This document shows, piece after piece, positions 11,625-22,332 of a stretch of DNA of 64,000 nucleotides; position 1 is the stretch's first letter; every line of letters starts with the position of its first letter. The translations under genes were made by a program, and so were the position numbers. The stretch lies in the NCBI GenBank assembly GCA_023653785.1, contig JAMKCH010072573.1:62001-126000 (forward strand). Reading direction: 5' to 3'. The notes beneath the pieces were generated by a model. That model saw only the letters and a program-made list of their open reading frames with translations, searched no databases and was not told the origin of the DNA. This stretch comes from Ophioderma brevispina (lineage: Eukaryota > Echinodermata > Ophiuroidea > Amphilepidida > Ophiodermatidae).

Positions 11625-13796
11625 AAGATTACCCTGCTTTTGCAGACAGATTCAAAGCAGCATCAACAAAATAAAACATCAAAAAGAACAATGCTAACAA
11701 GAAAAAGCAAAAACCAAAGTCACTATGAATAGAGGTGTGTTTTGGGCAATGTTATGAAAGAGTTTAAATCACTAGCAGCCCGGATGGAATTGGGCAATTT
11801 GTTCCATTTTTGAGCAGAAGCAACTGAGAAGGCCCGGTCTCCAGCAAGTTTTTTTGATGATGAAATTTCAAGCATAACAGTAGATGATGAGTGAGTGGAC
11901 ATAGCACCAGGCCGTGATTTGATCTGAATGCAGTCCGTGATGTATTGAGAGCAGGAGCCATCCAGTGACTTGTACACAAAGCAGAGTGTTTTAAAACTAA
12001 TCCTTTTACAGACTGGCAGCCAATGCAGTTGTCCAAAAGTGATGTTACATGTGATGAACGGGGCTGCCGGAAAATGAGCCGAACACATTTATTTTGAAGT
12101 TTTTTAAGTCTTTTGAGATCCTTTTTAGTTATGTTATTAAGCAGAATGTTACAGTAATCCAGTTTTGAGAGAACAATTGAACGCACAATGTCATTACAGG
12201 TATCAGTGTCGATGAATCGTCGGATGCGATAGATATTCCTAATGTTCCAATTGACAGACTTTGAGAGCTGAGTTATGTGATCTGACATGGTCATGTGTTG
12301 ATCAAACACCACACCAAGATTGCGAATCGAGTGAGATTGTGGGATTTCGGTGTCACCAATCAGTAGGGTAAGATGGTCTACTCTGCTACGGTGATGTGGA
12401 GAACACGCAATAAAAAACTCTTGTCTTTTCCTGGTTAAGTTTTAAGTTTATTTGCAGTCATCCATTGCTGAATCTCCGCGACGCACTGCGTGAGCCTAAA
12501 CATAGCACACATAGCATCACCCGGGATGGACGGGTCGACGACAATGTGCATCTGGATATCATCAGCATAAAGGTGGTATGTAATTTGATGACGACGCAAA
12601 AATATGTCCAACAACATGTGTATAGAAAAAAAAAACCAAGGGGTCTACAACTGACCCTGTGGAAGGCCATAAGGCATGTTGATAGCATCAGAAAGTTTCC
12701 CATTAATAAGCACCTGCATGGTTCTGTCCTCCAAATAAGAATGAAACCATTTATTGACGTTCCAAAATCAGAGGCAAGTCTATGGGTAAAGATACCGTGA
12801 TCCACGGTATCGAATGCAGCACTAAGGTCTAACATCAGCAGGAGCACATTTTTTTGGTTATCAATTGCAAGCTGGAAGTCATTGTGAACCTTGGCTAAAG
12901 CAGTCTCAGTTGAGTGGTTTGCTCTATATGCAGACTGCATAGGTTCATTTAGGTTGTTTGCTTCAACATACTCATTAACCTGTGATACTGCACACTTTTC
13001 CAGAATTTTAGCAGTAAACTGCATGTTGGCAACTGCATGGTCGATAGTTTTTGAACTCTTCCTTATTTAGGGAAGGCTTCTTGAGAATAAGAGAAATAAA
13101 AGCCTTCTTTAAGGTATCAGGAAATGAGCCACATAGCAAGGACATATTAACCATCCTGGAAAGAGTGGGCAGCAACACAGGAATGTGCTGTTTTATAAGC
13201 CAAGTTGGTAATGGATCTAGGAGACAGCTCTTATTAGGACCTTTCTTAACAAAGTCATGGACCTCATCCAGAGAAACACACCTGAACTCAGACATTCGTT
13301 TGATATCAGATATAGTACAAACATTTGATACAAGATTAATTAAGGATTTTTTCTTTGGCATACTATTACTACTAGAGTTGCTTACACTACCGGTACTACA
13401 ATCATTATTTAAGTCCAAATTGTCACGAATCCTACGGATCTTATATTAGACATAAAAAGTGACCAAAGCCATTAGTAAGATCACTTGGTGACTTACTCAG
13501 GCAAGGGCTTGTGCTGTTTGTTCAACAGCATGTTAACTGTTCGGTACATATCTTTGGTATTGCAATTTGAAAGGTTATCCGTAAAGAATTCAGACTTAGC
13601 ATTTACAATAGTAACTTTAACCTGCTTCTTTGCCTTTTGGTATTGATCAAAATGTTCTTCCGATTTAGACTTCCTCCAGTGTCTTTCACACTTCCTCCTG
13701 TTGCGTCGAGCCTCAATAACCGAGTCAGTGTACCAGCCAGATTGGCATTTTGGCTTACACGTTCTGATCACAGCTGGTGCATGGATATCCAAAATT
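11625..13796 (-). pseudogene. 5'-truncated CR1/L2-like LINE, linker + reverse transcriptase + C-terminal region, frameshifted
   Basis: Read on the minus strand, four frames join into one LINE ORF2. 13,792-13,493 is the basic linker downstream of the missing endonuclease. 13,418-13,008 holds the pre-RT region ending ...ILKKPSL..NYRP. 13,024-12,458 holds QSAYRANHSTETALAKVHND and the catalytic-palm motif AFDTVDH. 12,617-12,435 carries YADD (motif C) in a shifted frame. 12,312-11,723 holds the LHWLPV.RI.FK thumb region and ends GDRAFSVA..WNKLP. The PQG box near 12,660 is broken by an indel. At least three frameshifts make it dead. The endonuclease and 5' end are absent, typical of LINE truncation. 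It lies inside the GGTCTAAT minisatellite. The motifs fit CR1/L2-type elements; the exact clade is uncertain. Confidence 0.92.
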
Positions 13797-13930
13797 GGTT
13801 TAATACCTATTTGGTCTAATGTCCATTTGGTCTAATTTCCATTTGGTCTAATATCCAATTGGTCTAAAATCCACCTGGTCTAATATCTACTTGATCTAAT
13901 AATACCCATTTGGTCTAATATCCATTTGGA
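13797..13930. repeat. GGTCTAAT minisatellite, right segment
   Basis: About eight units of the 16-bp repeat GGTCTAATATCCATTT, same orientation as the segment at 11.3-11.6 kb. The LINE appears to have inserted into a once-continuous array. Confidence 0.85.
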
Positions 13931-13969
13931 TGTTATACCCAAAATAATTGATCTTAAACATTGATTTAA

Positions 13970-14338
13970 ATATTAGACCAAATGGATATTAGACCAGATG
14001 GACATTAGACCAAATGAGTATTAGACGAAATGAATATTAGACTAGATGAATATTAGACCAGATGGATATTAGACCAAATGGATATTAGACCAAATGGATA
14101 TTAGACCAGATGGATGTTAGACCAGATGGATATTGACAAATGGAACATTAGAGGAGGAGGGGTATTAGCCAATTGGGACCATTAGACATTGACATTAGAC
14201 CAATTCGGCTATAGACGATATGAGTTTTAGACCAGATGGTTATTAGACTACATGGCTATTAGACTAAATGGTTATCAGACTAAATGGAGTTAGACAAAAT
14301 GGTCATTAGACCAATTGGGATTAGACCAAATGGCAAGT
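13970..14338. repeat. GGTCTAAT minisatellite, inverted arm
   Basis: About 22 units of the complementary form ATTAGACCAAATGGAT, opposite in orientation to the segments at 11.3-11.6 and 13.8-13.9 kb, with a ~40-bp AT-rich centre (13,931-13,969). Two opposed arrays of one unit resemble the tandem-repeat arms of foldback elements; that reading is inference. Confidence 0.85.
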
Positions 14339-14361
14339 CACCCAAATTTCTACCACTGTTA

Positions 14362-14647
14362 TAGGGTGGGTGACCCGATCGACAACCTCCCCCACCCCCA
14401 CTTTACTCCATCAAAATTGAAATGTTGACAAAAAGTTTATATTATTCTCATTACCCCAGTTAAATTTTAGGCACAAAAAATGTTTGCTTTTGATGTTATG
14501 AACATAAACGTCTCGTTTGGTCCTATCCAAACGGCTAAACCGATTTGACTCAAAAATTTGTAAACATATTTTTGGTGATATGCGTCCATGTAAAGGAGAA
14601 AGCATTATATGAAAAATCAGACTATGATCGGGTCACCCTGTCACCTA
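14362..14647. mobile_element. MITE, 282 bp, GGGTGACCCGATC termini, TA-flanked
   Basis: 14,364 starts GGGTGGGTGACCCGATC and the end near 14,631-14,645 carries GATCGGGTCACC with complementary outer bases. TA lies on both sides (14,362-14,363 and 14,646-14,647). No frame of interest. A near-identical copy lacking the left terminus lies at 15,011-15,277, starting directly after a 20-T run. Confidence 0.7.
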
Positions 14648-14990
14648 CAAAAAGGGCAGGCTACAATTTGCTTGTTAGCCTAGTGGCTATCCGATAAGAT
14701 ACAACAAATGAGTAATAACAACCAAGTATAAAATTTACAATATATAATTTAATAAAGTTGTGTTTCTTCAATCTTCAATAATACATATTTTGTGGCATCT
14801 TGGATCCAACTGATTTAATAAAACCAAATGGCTGGCATTCTTGAATTAAACTTTCATATTGTCCTCAGATTAAATTTTGCTGTTTTCCAAAAGGTTATGA
14901 ATATATAAATGATTTACCTTATCAAGAAATGGATGAACATACCTATATAGATGGAATGTAATTATATTATATTACCAGAGCTCTTGTTTA
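14648..14990. other. AT-rich non-coding stretch ending at T20 join
   Basis: Nothing recognisable. It ends in the T run at 14,991 discussed as a probable assembly join. Confidence 0.5.
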
Positions 14991-15010
14991 TTTTTTTTTT
15001 TTTTTTTTTT
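14991..15010. other. T run of exactly 20 nt at edge of duplicated block
   Basis: Twenty T separate unique sequence from 15,011-15,277, a near-perfect copy of 14,378-14,635 that starts abruptly inside the inverted repeat of that MITE. I read this as a gap placeholder converted from N; a genuine homopolymer is the alternative. Confidence 0.6.
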
Positions 15011-15277
15011 GATCGACAACCCCCCCCCCCCACTTTACTCCATCAAAATTGAAATGTTGACAAAAAGTTTATATTATTCTCATTACCCCAGTGAAATTTT
15101 AGGCACAAAAAATGTTTGCTTTTGATGTTATGAACATAAACGTCTCGTTTGGTCCTATCCAAACGGCTAAACCGATTTGACTCAAAAAATTTGTAAACAT
15201 ATTTTTGGTGATATGCGTCCATGTAAAGGAGAAAGCATTATATGAAAAAGGAAAAATCAGACTATGATCGGGTCACC
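15011..15277. repeat. second copy of the 14.36-14.64 kb MITE, left end missing
   Basis: Matches 14,378-14,635 almost base for base (a longer C run, one extra A, and an AAAGG insertion near 15,248). It starts at GATCGACAACC immediately after the T20 run and ends GGGTCACCC before the next repeated block. Confidence 0.85.
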
Positions 15278-15640
15278 CATCTTTCAGAATATATAATAGA
15301 CCTCGTAGACGCGAGCGACCATGTGTCGTGTAATGAGCGCCTTAATTTGCATCGCGTTTAAGTCAGGGACATTTCAGACTGATTTGCCATGATCATGATG
15401 ATGATAAGGGAAAGAATTGAAAGTAGGTAGGAAACACGACTGGACTTCGTCTTTTCAACTTTATCAACAAAAAATACATGTAAAAAAAGTATTGGTATCG
15501 CCCGTTTCAATTCGCCAATTCGCGGAAGAGACGTTCCGGTTTAAAATGATACATTATTTTATTCTTACTAAAACAGATTTATAAATCAAGGTAATTTGAA
15601 ACCTACGATTCTTATGGCATATATATTAGCTAGGACTATA
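15278..15640. repeat. repeated block, copy 1 of 2 (~360 bp)
   Basis: From ATCTTTCAGAATAT to TTAGCTAGGACTATA. The same sequence recurs at ~16,008-16,365 with very few differences (an ATG trinucleotide, a handful of SNPs and one-base indels). Copy 1 ends exactly at a 20-T run, whereas copy 2 continues into CCAGCTCCCGATAAG. No coding content. Confidence 0.9.
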
Positions 15641-15660
15641 TTTTTTTTTTTTTTTTTTTT
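15641..15660. other. T run of exactly 20 nt at edge of duplicated block
   Basis: Twenty T directly after ...GGACTATA, where the second copy of the block continues with unique sequence. Same signature as 14,991-15,010. Confidence 0.6.
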
Positions 15661-16007
15661 ACAGCATGATGGTAAAGCAGAGAGTGATTTATCTCTCTAC
15701 CCAACCCACATAGACTGGCTAGGATTATCTAAAGAATGTTGCACTACAATAGCACAGACAATAGGAAGCCTTGGACACTGGCATACCAATACTATGGTTT
15801 GGTCATTCACCCAGGCCCTGGACTAACATCTGTTGTAACACTATTGTCCGATACCAATTCTATAGTACTACCCAGTACAACTAGACCAAAGTTCAAACTA
15901 GATTCAATGGATAGAGTTAAATCCTCAAAGTTTATTCACCCCACTAATACCTCAATGCTAAGTATTCAATAAAATATAATAGGCCTTGATTCTAATGTGA
16001 CACACCC
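15661..16007 (+). other. unique insert between duplicated blocks, uncertain ORF
   Basis: Two overlapping frames (15,596-15,826 and 15,736-15,972) cover this stretch. The second includes YYGLVIHPGPG, which vaguely recalls the G-D-x-H-P-N-P-G-P phrase near the start of some LINE ORF2 proteins, but nothing else supports that. It may be a LINE remnant or chance. Confidence 0.15.
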
Positions 16008-16365
16008 ATCTTTCAGAATATCTAATAGACCTCGTAGACGCGAGCGACCACGTGTCGTGTAATGAGCGCCTTAATTTGCATCGCGTTTAAGTCAGGGACA
16101 TTTCAGACTGATTTGCCATGATCATGATGATAAGGGAAAGAATTGAAAGTAGGTAGGAAACACGACTGGACTTCGTCTTTTCAACTTTATCAACAAAAAA
16201 TACATGCAAAAAAGTATTGGTATCGCCCGTTTCAATTCGCCAATTCGCGGAAGAGACGTTCCGGTTTAAAATGATACATTATTTTATTCTTATTAAAACA
16301 GAATTATAAATCAAGGTAATTTGAAACCTACGATTCTTATGGCATATATATTAGCTAGGACTATA
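16008..16365. repeat. repeated block, copy 2 of 2
   Basis: Near-identical to 15,278-15,640 and continuous with the sequence to its right. See that entry. Confidence 0.9.
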
Positions 16366-17760
16366 CCAGCTCCCGATAAGACAGATCGAACCCCCCTTGA
16401 ACGTCGATTGGCCTTCGCGAATAGCAAAACGCACTATTACGCGAACGTATTATCTTCAAATTAACGTCAGCGCATAGTAGTCCACTCAATCTACGGTATG
16501 ACCTAGACAAAATTGATACAGAAGGTTTTCTTGCTGTAACTTGTTGTACAAACCCTCCCGAACAACATATCAAAAAGGTAGAAAAAAGGAAGCATGACAA
16601 GACATGCTAATTTGCATAAAACTTATATGCCATTTTTGCCTATTTTTGGTTATTATACAATATATTAAAAGGGGACGACCCGATTTAAGTAAACAAAGTT
16701 TTCATCTTGATAGAATGGTCTTCAGCCCTAAACCACATCTGTAGAGTTTTGCGCTGATATTTCAACCCGTTTTCATGTGAGAGCTAAAAACATGATTTTC
16801 TTAGCCCTATATGCGTAAAATTAATATCGGTCGACCAAAATGGGGTACATTCTCGCTCATAACTTCCAAACCAAATATCCTTTAGCTCTAAGATTTCACA
16901 GGATAAATGAGAAAAATAGTACCTTTCTTCGAATACCAAAATGTTGACCACTTCCGGTAAAATCTTGGAGTATGGGGACGATCTATTAGCGATCAGGTCA
17001 CGGCCCTTTAACTCTGGAGTCTTTCTGGCTGTCCAACATAGGACCCGAGTACTTGAGTTAACCTTTTGAGTTGGGGTTACTGTGTTTAGTGCAAGATAGG
17101 TATTGATGTTCTCTCCTCATTGACGCGTTCAGGATTCAATTCCGTTCTTGGCATTTAGATGAGGCTTGTTTTATCTGGCATTCTCAAATGATGCTTAGTA
17201 GTAGATCTGTACAACACATATCACATCCCATGTTAGAGATGCATAGTCAGATCTGTGAGATGCTGGACTTTGGTGACGTCAGGAATGCTTGACCGCCTTT
17301 TTTGCTGCTGTCCTACATTATTACTCAGGCTATTCCCAAATGACCCCTTTTTAAAATGTTCAACATACCTAATACCCCATTTTCTTCTTCCCTCCTGATC
17401 AATTTCATCACAAGTGTGAATAAAATTAATTCACTTTTTAAAAGAATTTGAACCACCCAAATTCAAAATTTTGTACTACGGCACATTTGTAACATTAATC
17501 ATTTCATGGCAGCAATTTATAATTTCATGGCAATTTGATTCTGGAAAAGAGGCACTTCATATTTTAACTTAAGGTTTTAACATCATTGCCCCCCTTCTTA
17601 ATGAACCATTTTTATTCAGCTCATTGTACCGAATGACCCCGTATTTTGGGTACATGTTATCTGAAAGGACCGGGGAAAGGAACCCCATTTTTCACTTGGC
17701 CGAGGCACATTTACCCATCACTGCGCATAGGGAGTGCCCCCCCCTGCACTAGTTGACCAA
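16366..17760. repeat. dispersed repeat block, inverted relative to 24.6-26.0 kb
   Basis: Reading right to left, this interval matches the reverse complement of ~24,780-26,030 and of the noisier copy ~23,180-24,490, including the AACCCTCCCGAACAACATAT segment (16,550), the GGTCGACCAAAATGGGG segment (16,831), the sequence around 17,000-17,300 and the ACCGAATGACCCCGTATTTT segment (17,628). Divergence is higher than between the two direct copies. It contains the TTAA element at 16,669-17,007. No intact frame was recognised. Confidence 0.75.
16665..17011. mobile_element. TTAA-flanked MITE, 339 bp (GGGTCGNNACCTGAT family)
   Basis: TTAA at 16,665-16,668 is followed by AAGGGGACGACCCGAT. At the right, GATCAGGTCACGGCCC is followed by TTAA at 17,008-17,011. 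The ends are imperfect complements. Related copies lie in reverse orientation at ~23,968-24,287 and 25,551-25,845, and a left-end fragment at ~30,415-30,690. Assignment to piggyBac-type elements rests only on the TTAA target. Confidence 0.65.
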
Positions 17761-18279
17761 ATGTGCTTGAATAAATACTCTATGATCAAACTATTAATTT
17801 GGCTAAATGTTGTGGGCTATGTATGTATGTATGTATGTTAATAAAAAGGCTCCGTCAGTTTTGAGGTCTAAATTGACGACAAGTTCAAAGGAAAGGGCAT
17901 GGGATACCGGACGGGACGAAATATATTCGGACGTAATCGGTTCAGAAATGGCTGAAAAAAATCAGTGAAAATTTGGTCGGTGTTTGCTAGCCAAAATACC
18001 AATTTGTTATAACCGTTACTAACCAGTGGGTACGCGTTGCGCGTGTGACGAGCTGTTAGCATGAGACGCTAGATTCTCCACGCAAAATAATAGCCGCTTT
18101 ATAGTGCAGATGTGTGGGGTCAATAAACAACATAGTTATTTCGTTTGATTGTCGTAGATGGGAAGTTACGGGTTAGGATACGGGAGTAGCTTGAGAAGAA
18201 AATTAAAATATAGGGAAAGTTACAGAATGAAATATTTACAGTTAGCATTTAGAAATAAGAAATCATGGCTAAGCTACCC
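17761..18279. other. non-coding stretch with (ATGT)n microsatellite
   Basis: Five TGTA/ATGT tetranucleotide repeats at ~17,819-17,838. A 64-codon minus-strand frame (17,868-18,062) is unrecognised. Nothing else seen. Confidence 0.5.
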
Positions 18280-19395
18280 CCTTCCAACAATATGACATGG
18301 GCCCCACGTGGTCATTTGTGGGCTACTTCCTGGGCCTCTCATTGGCTTCCCACCTGTTTTTGTCGTCGGGATTCAATGGGTCCTAAGAGGGCAGTGGATG
18401 CATGTTAACGGCTAATGATATGCTTATTAAAAGAAAAAAAAAAAGAGTCAGTTACGGGTCGCTATTGTTTTAATTCCAAACTTTTCATAGAGGCATCACT
18501 TGCATCTCATACATAAAATGGGTGACAAATATGTATTACTTACCTTGGTGGATTCGAAACGGGGACCTCATGCTCTTAAGTCTGATGCTCTATCCAGTCG
18601 ACCCATTGCTCCTACTGACAACTTGGCCATCAAACTAGATTATTTAAAGGATGTTGAAGTAAAATGATTAAACTTGTATGTTATGGCCTTCATCTGGACA
18701 GGGTGGTTTAGTTGACCTATAATAAAGTTAGATAAATTATTTGATAAAAAGAGATGGAAAATAAAAACATTTTACCCACAACTGGGCTCAAAATGGGCAG
18801 CCCTGGAAATCCCCATGCATATTGACATATGAGTAAAAATATACTCCGCCGGCCAATTGAAACCTACAATGGCCCCATTTAGGAAACCCACTTAAAGCCC
18901 AATTAAAGAACCTCATCAATGGACCCATTAAAACCTACAATGGCCCCATTGGGGAAACCCACTTAAGCCCAAGTAAAGAAGCCTATCAGTACCCATTGAA
19001 ACCAACTACACTGGCCCCATTTAGAAAGCCCATGTTTAATTCCAATGCCACGTAAAGCCCGGAACCCACATGAAAACACAAGTGGGCCCACGCCCATTAA
19101 CGGGGTAAAACCAATGATGGGTAGCCCAGTTTAATCCCACATGGGACCAACACCAGTAAGCCCAATAAACACCCGTAATGGGTTGCCTACATGGGGCCCA
19201 TCAGGAAGAGCCCACATGATACCCATGTTCACCATGCCCCATACAAAACCAACATGGGGCCCCAGAGCATAAACCCATCATGGGTTACCCATTTCCAACC
19301 CACATGGGCCACATTAGGAATTGCCCACATAAAACCCATGCCCACTATAGCCCAGCTTACACACCAAAAAACCCACATGGGCCCCCAGCACGGCA
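18280..19395. mobile_element. dispersed element with CCCAYRTGGG-rich flanks and internal tRNA-like SINE
   Basis: The left part (18,290-18,420) and especially the right part (18,850-19,395) are full of imperfect CCCACATGGGCC / CCCATGTGGGG palindromic phrases. The centre carries a tRNA-like promoter region on the minus strand (next entry). A second copy lies at ~26,440-27,520, sharing the same order (TTTGTCGTCGGG, GTTAACGGCTAAT, tRNA-like part, GCCCATTGAAAACC). The 73-codon frame at 19,191-19,412 merely translates the palindromic repeat (recurrent MGP). Element class unknown; a SINE flanked by a simple-repeat body is my reading. Confidence 0.6.
18542..18614 (-). mobile_element. tRNA-derived SINE head with A and B boxes
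   Basis: On the minus strand, TGGGTCGACTGG (complement of 18,594-18,605) fits the RNA polymerase III A box and GTTTCGAATCC (complement of 18,550-18,560) fits the B box, at tRNA-like spacing, with an anticodon-loop-like CTTAAGA between. The acceptor and anticodon stems do not pair well, so this is tRNA-derived rather than a working tRNA gene. The paralog at 26,784-27,183 is split by a MITE. Confidence 0.7.
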
Positions 19396-20683
19396 TGTTG
19401 GAGGGGACATGATATGCTGGAAATTACGGGGAAATTAAATACGATTACGGGATGTTGTGTAGTGAAGGAAGGTCATAAACAGCATGATGGCGAGAACTTT
19501 ATACGGAAATTTGAGGAGTATGAGAAAATGCATTGTGTGTATATGAAGGGAACTACGGGTTACCCCAAGAGGAGTACTTTTGAGAAAAAAGGTTTAACAC
19601 GGAAAAGTATTTGGTTGCAGTGGTCTCGCCATAGTATGTGATCGCTTCAGTTCAGTGATCGCTCACGGTTCACTCACCTAGCGGGGAGCCCGCGCGGAAG
19701 AGTTGGGCCTACCGTAGTAATAAATAAAGATCTCACCATCCGATTGCATCTGAAAACATCATCTAGAATGCAAAATTATTTTTGCGGGAAAAAAAAGTGC
19801 GGCAATCTTGAATAATGACCATAACAATTTTACTTTAAATGCATCAGTTGCAAGTGCTTACACACCTTGCAGGCCTAGCCATGCAAAATATTAAATACTA
19901 ACAGAAAAATGGAACATCTCCATAAACATGCATTAATGAGCTAGATTATAACCTTTGTCGAAATATGGGCGAAAACGGCCAACGTACGATAAAATGCAAA
20001 TTAGCATGTCTTGCCAAGCCTTCCCTTTCTAACGTTTTGATATGTTGTTTGGGAGGATCTTTTGCGATAGTTACAGCAAGAAAACCTTCTGTCAGCAATT
20101 TTGTCCAGGTTACCTAGTATTTTACATAGTAGTCCACTCAATTCTATGTATAGCCTAACTAATAAACAGGAGATAAATAAATAGATTAATGATATAGAGA
20201 CAAGAGTTGTTGGGAGTAATTTCTGATGTCCTTCGGCCAATACTTTCCCAAGCACGGTCCTGTCTTTTGATCGTGAGGTCTTGCAAGGTCAGTACTAAAG
20301 TTACTAGGGCGTAATAAGTGAGGAAATTCCAGTTGACGTACGTGTGGAAGGCACTGTTTTTGACAAAAAAATATTAAAATTTAGGGAAGATTCTTATTAA
20401 TAAATGGACCTAAAACAGCTTAGAAAATTTACGAATATCATAAATAGTAAGAGTATTTAACCTGGAGAATAACGCCGTGGGGATTGAGCAAGCAATGGAG
20501 CATTTGTACAGAGTCGAAAATAATTTCTTTGGTTTTGAATATGACAATTTGAGGTTACAATTATTAGATCAGCCCATACCATTACAATACTGAACGATAC
20601 GGAAGCACTAAAGTCCTATACATAGAAATGTGTATTAATTAGGTCGGGAGTGACTTTAATCTAAAAAAAATACCAGTATACAT
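19396..20683. other. non-coding DNA with fragments of other window repeats
   Basis: 19,750-19,830 is a diverged copy, in reverse, of the segment around 24,640-24,700 (ATTCTAGATG...TTGCATT region). 19,990-20,130 matches 25,900-26,030 (AGCATGTCTTGCCA, GATATGTTGTT, TTACAGCAAGAAAACCTTCT). The rest (20,135-20,683) shows nothing. The frame at 19,414-19,641 is not recognisable. Confidence 0.55.
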
Positions 20684-22257
20684 TTAAAGCGGCACTGCAC
20701 ATTTCACAAAATATGAAAGGACATGCCGGATAAGGAATGAATGGACGCCCTCTCTAGTTTCTTGAGAACGGATGAATTGAACGTTATGCCATAATAAAGC
20801 GACATGCTAAAAGTTTACCTTTTGCTGGTTTTCAAAAATTCACTTTACAAAATTGCCCAAAAGTGTTTGATGTAAATTTATAATACAGGCTTCAATGGTC
20901 CAATAATTTCATATGTGGAAGCTGTCCACCCCAAAGAACCACCTGCGCGTTGCAAGGATGTGGCTATATTATTTAGCAAACATATATGTGAGTGGCGTTT
21001 TGGTTTTTGGGGTGGAAAGAACTCATTTGTGCATTGTGTTTTCGGGGGGGCCGGAACACTAAATGGAATGCCAAAAACTTTTTACGTACAAACCTAGCAT
21101 TCACTATATGGTAAGGCATGCGCATCTACGCCAAGGGCTCTGTTCAGTAGCCTTGGATGAGCACATGTTAAAAACAGCGGTTAACCATCACGCCTAGTAA
21201 TCATAATCATACTAAATACAGGGGATGTATTTGCTCAATACAAGGTGACTGAAAGCATGAACTGCGCCTGTGAATTGTAAATTTTATTAGCTAGTAATTT
21301 GCTCATGATATAAATAGCGCGGTCATTGGGCCATTGGGTGTATTCCAGAGTCTGCTTGGTGGGAAGACGGTTATTCATCAAATATTAGAAGAGCATAAGC
21401 TAATAGGTATGTGGGTATTGTTATAAACGCTGCCTCATGTGCCCTCTTTTAGCTTAGAAGGACAAAAGTCTCTAGGCGCATTACAAGCGCCATGGGACAA
21501 AGGGCAGCCTATGCACATCTTCCTGCTTCTCCTATAAGTAATACTGGGGCATTGAAATGGAGGCAGGCTCTAAGCTTGCTTTTTCCAGAGGAGCATGCCC
21601 TGACGTTCCTCAGACTTTATCATTTTCTGATACAAGTGTATTGTGGGGATAAAAAACACCTTGCGATACATGATAAAGTAGTTGTCAAACACCAACTCAA
21701 ATTGATGGTTGAAATTAACTATTATGAGTATAGAGGGCCTCCTTCTCTCCATATTCGGCAGGTCATTTCGTCCAATTTGCTCTCAAACGATAGTTCTAAG
21801 GCATTGGATGAACAGATATATATTTTGACAATACAAAGAAATTACCCAAAAACAGATAGGGACATTGATATGAGGATAAAGATATCAGGTAATTTGTAGG
21901 CCCAACTTTTAGTTTCCATAAACTTTATCAAACAATGTGTTATATTAATGAATATTTGTTGACTCGTACTCATGATATTACAAACACACAGGATTATAGA
22001 CCGGCTCAAACAGTGTACAGCGTGGGAAAAATGCATACGGAGTACGCGGTTCTAGTTAAACGCCATTTTCGCGTCTGACTGAATTTCGAGTCGCCGGCGA
22101 CGTTAAATTTACAAAATAGTTCCGTTTACCCATAAGGAGCTTATTTGACTTAATCTTCGGTGGAGGGCTTTGTATATAAAAGCGTTACAACCATGCAAAA
22201 ATATCGATTTGAAAAATCTTGGGGCGCACTATTTTTCAATGTGCCAGTGTCTTTTAA
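20684..22257. mobile_element. TTAA-flanked element, 1,566 bp, longer relative of the MITE at 44.5 kb
   Basis: TTAA (20,684-20,687) precedes AGCGGCACTGCACATTTCAC. At the right, AATGTGCCAGTGTCTT precedes TTAA (22,254-22,257). The ends are imperfect inverted repeats. The right ~410 bp (21,842-22,253) is homologous to 44,570-44,981 in a 521-bp element with matching termini, so the short one looks like an internal-deletion derivative. It holds a 135-codon plus-strand frame (separate entry). I see no DDE transposase motif. Confidence 0.72.
21492..21899 (+). CDS. 135-aa hypothetical frame inside TTAA element
   Basis: The longest uninterrupted plus-strand ATG frame in this part of the window. Composition is ordinary and no domain, signal peptide, membrane segment or zinc motif is visible. 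It lies wholly within the 1.57-kb TTAA-flanked element. Its C-terminal part overlaps the region shared with the 44.5-kb MITE, where the frame is not kept. It could be a decayed piece of a transposon-encoded protein, one exon of something larger, or chance. Confidence 0.18.
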   Translation: MGQRAAYAHLPASPISNTGALKWRQALSLLFPEEHALTFLRLYHFLIQVYCGDKKHLAIHDKVVVKHQLKLMVEINYYEYRGPPSLHIRQVISSNLLSNDSSKALDEQIYILTIQRNYPKTDRDIDMRIKISGNL

Positions 22258-22332
22258 ATATTGGTTACATATTTAGTATGATGAGAACAATCGAGGACTT
22301 GTCAATGAGTATACAAGAAATTAGTATGAGTA

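Noticed and set aside
14991..15010. T run as the poly-A tail of a retrotransposed element
   Set aside because: There is no element with a 3' end and target duplication here, and identical-length runs recur at other duplicated edges.
15736..15972. HPGPG phrase as the start of a LINE ORF2 or a 2A-like peptide
   Set aside because: Single weak match with no further homology; kept only as a low-confidence note.
15278..16365. Two ~360-bp direct repeats as LTRs of a small retrotransposon
   Set aside because: Ends lack TG...CA, there is no primer-binding or polypurine site, and copy 1 stops exactly at a 20-T run, which fits an assembly join better.
18542..18614. Functional tRNA gene
   Set aside because: A and B boxes are present but the anticodon and acceptor stems do not pair, and the sequence is part of a repeated element.
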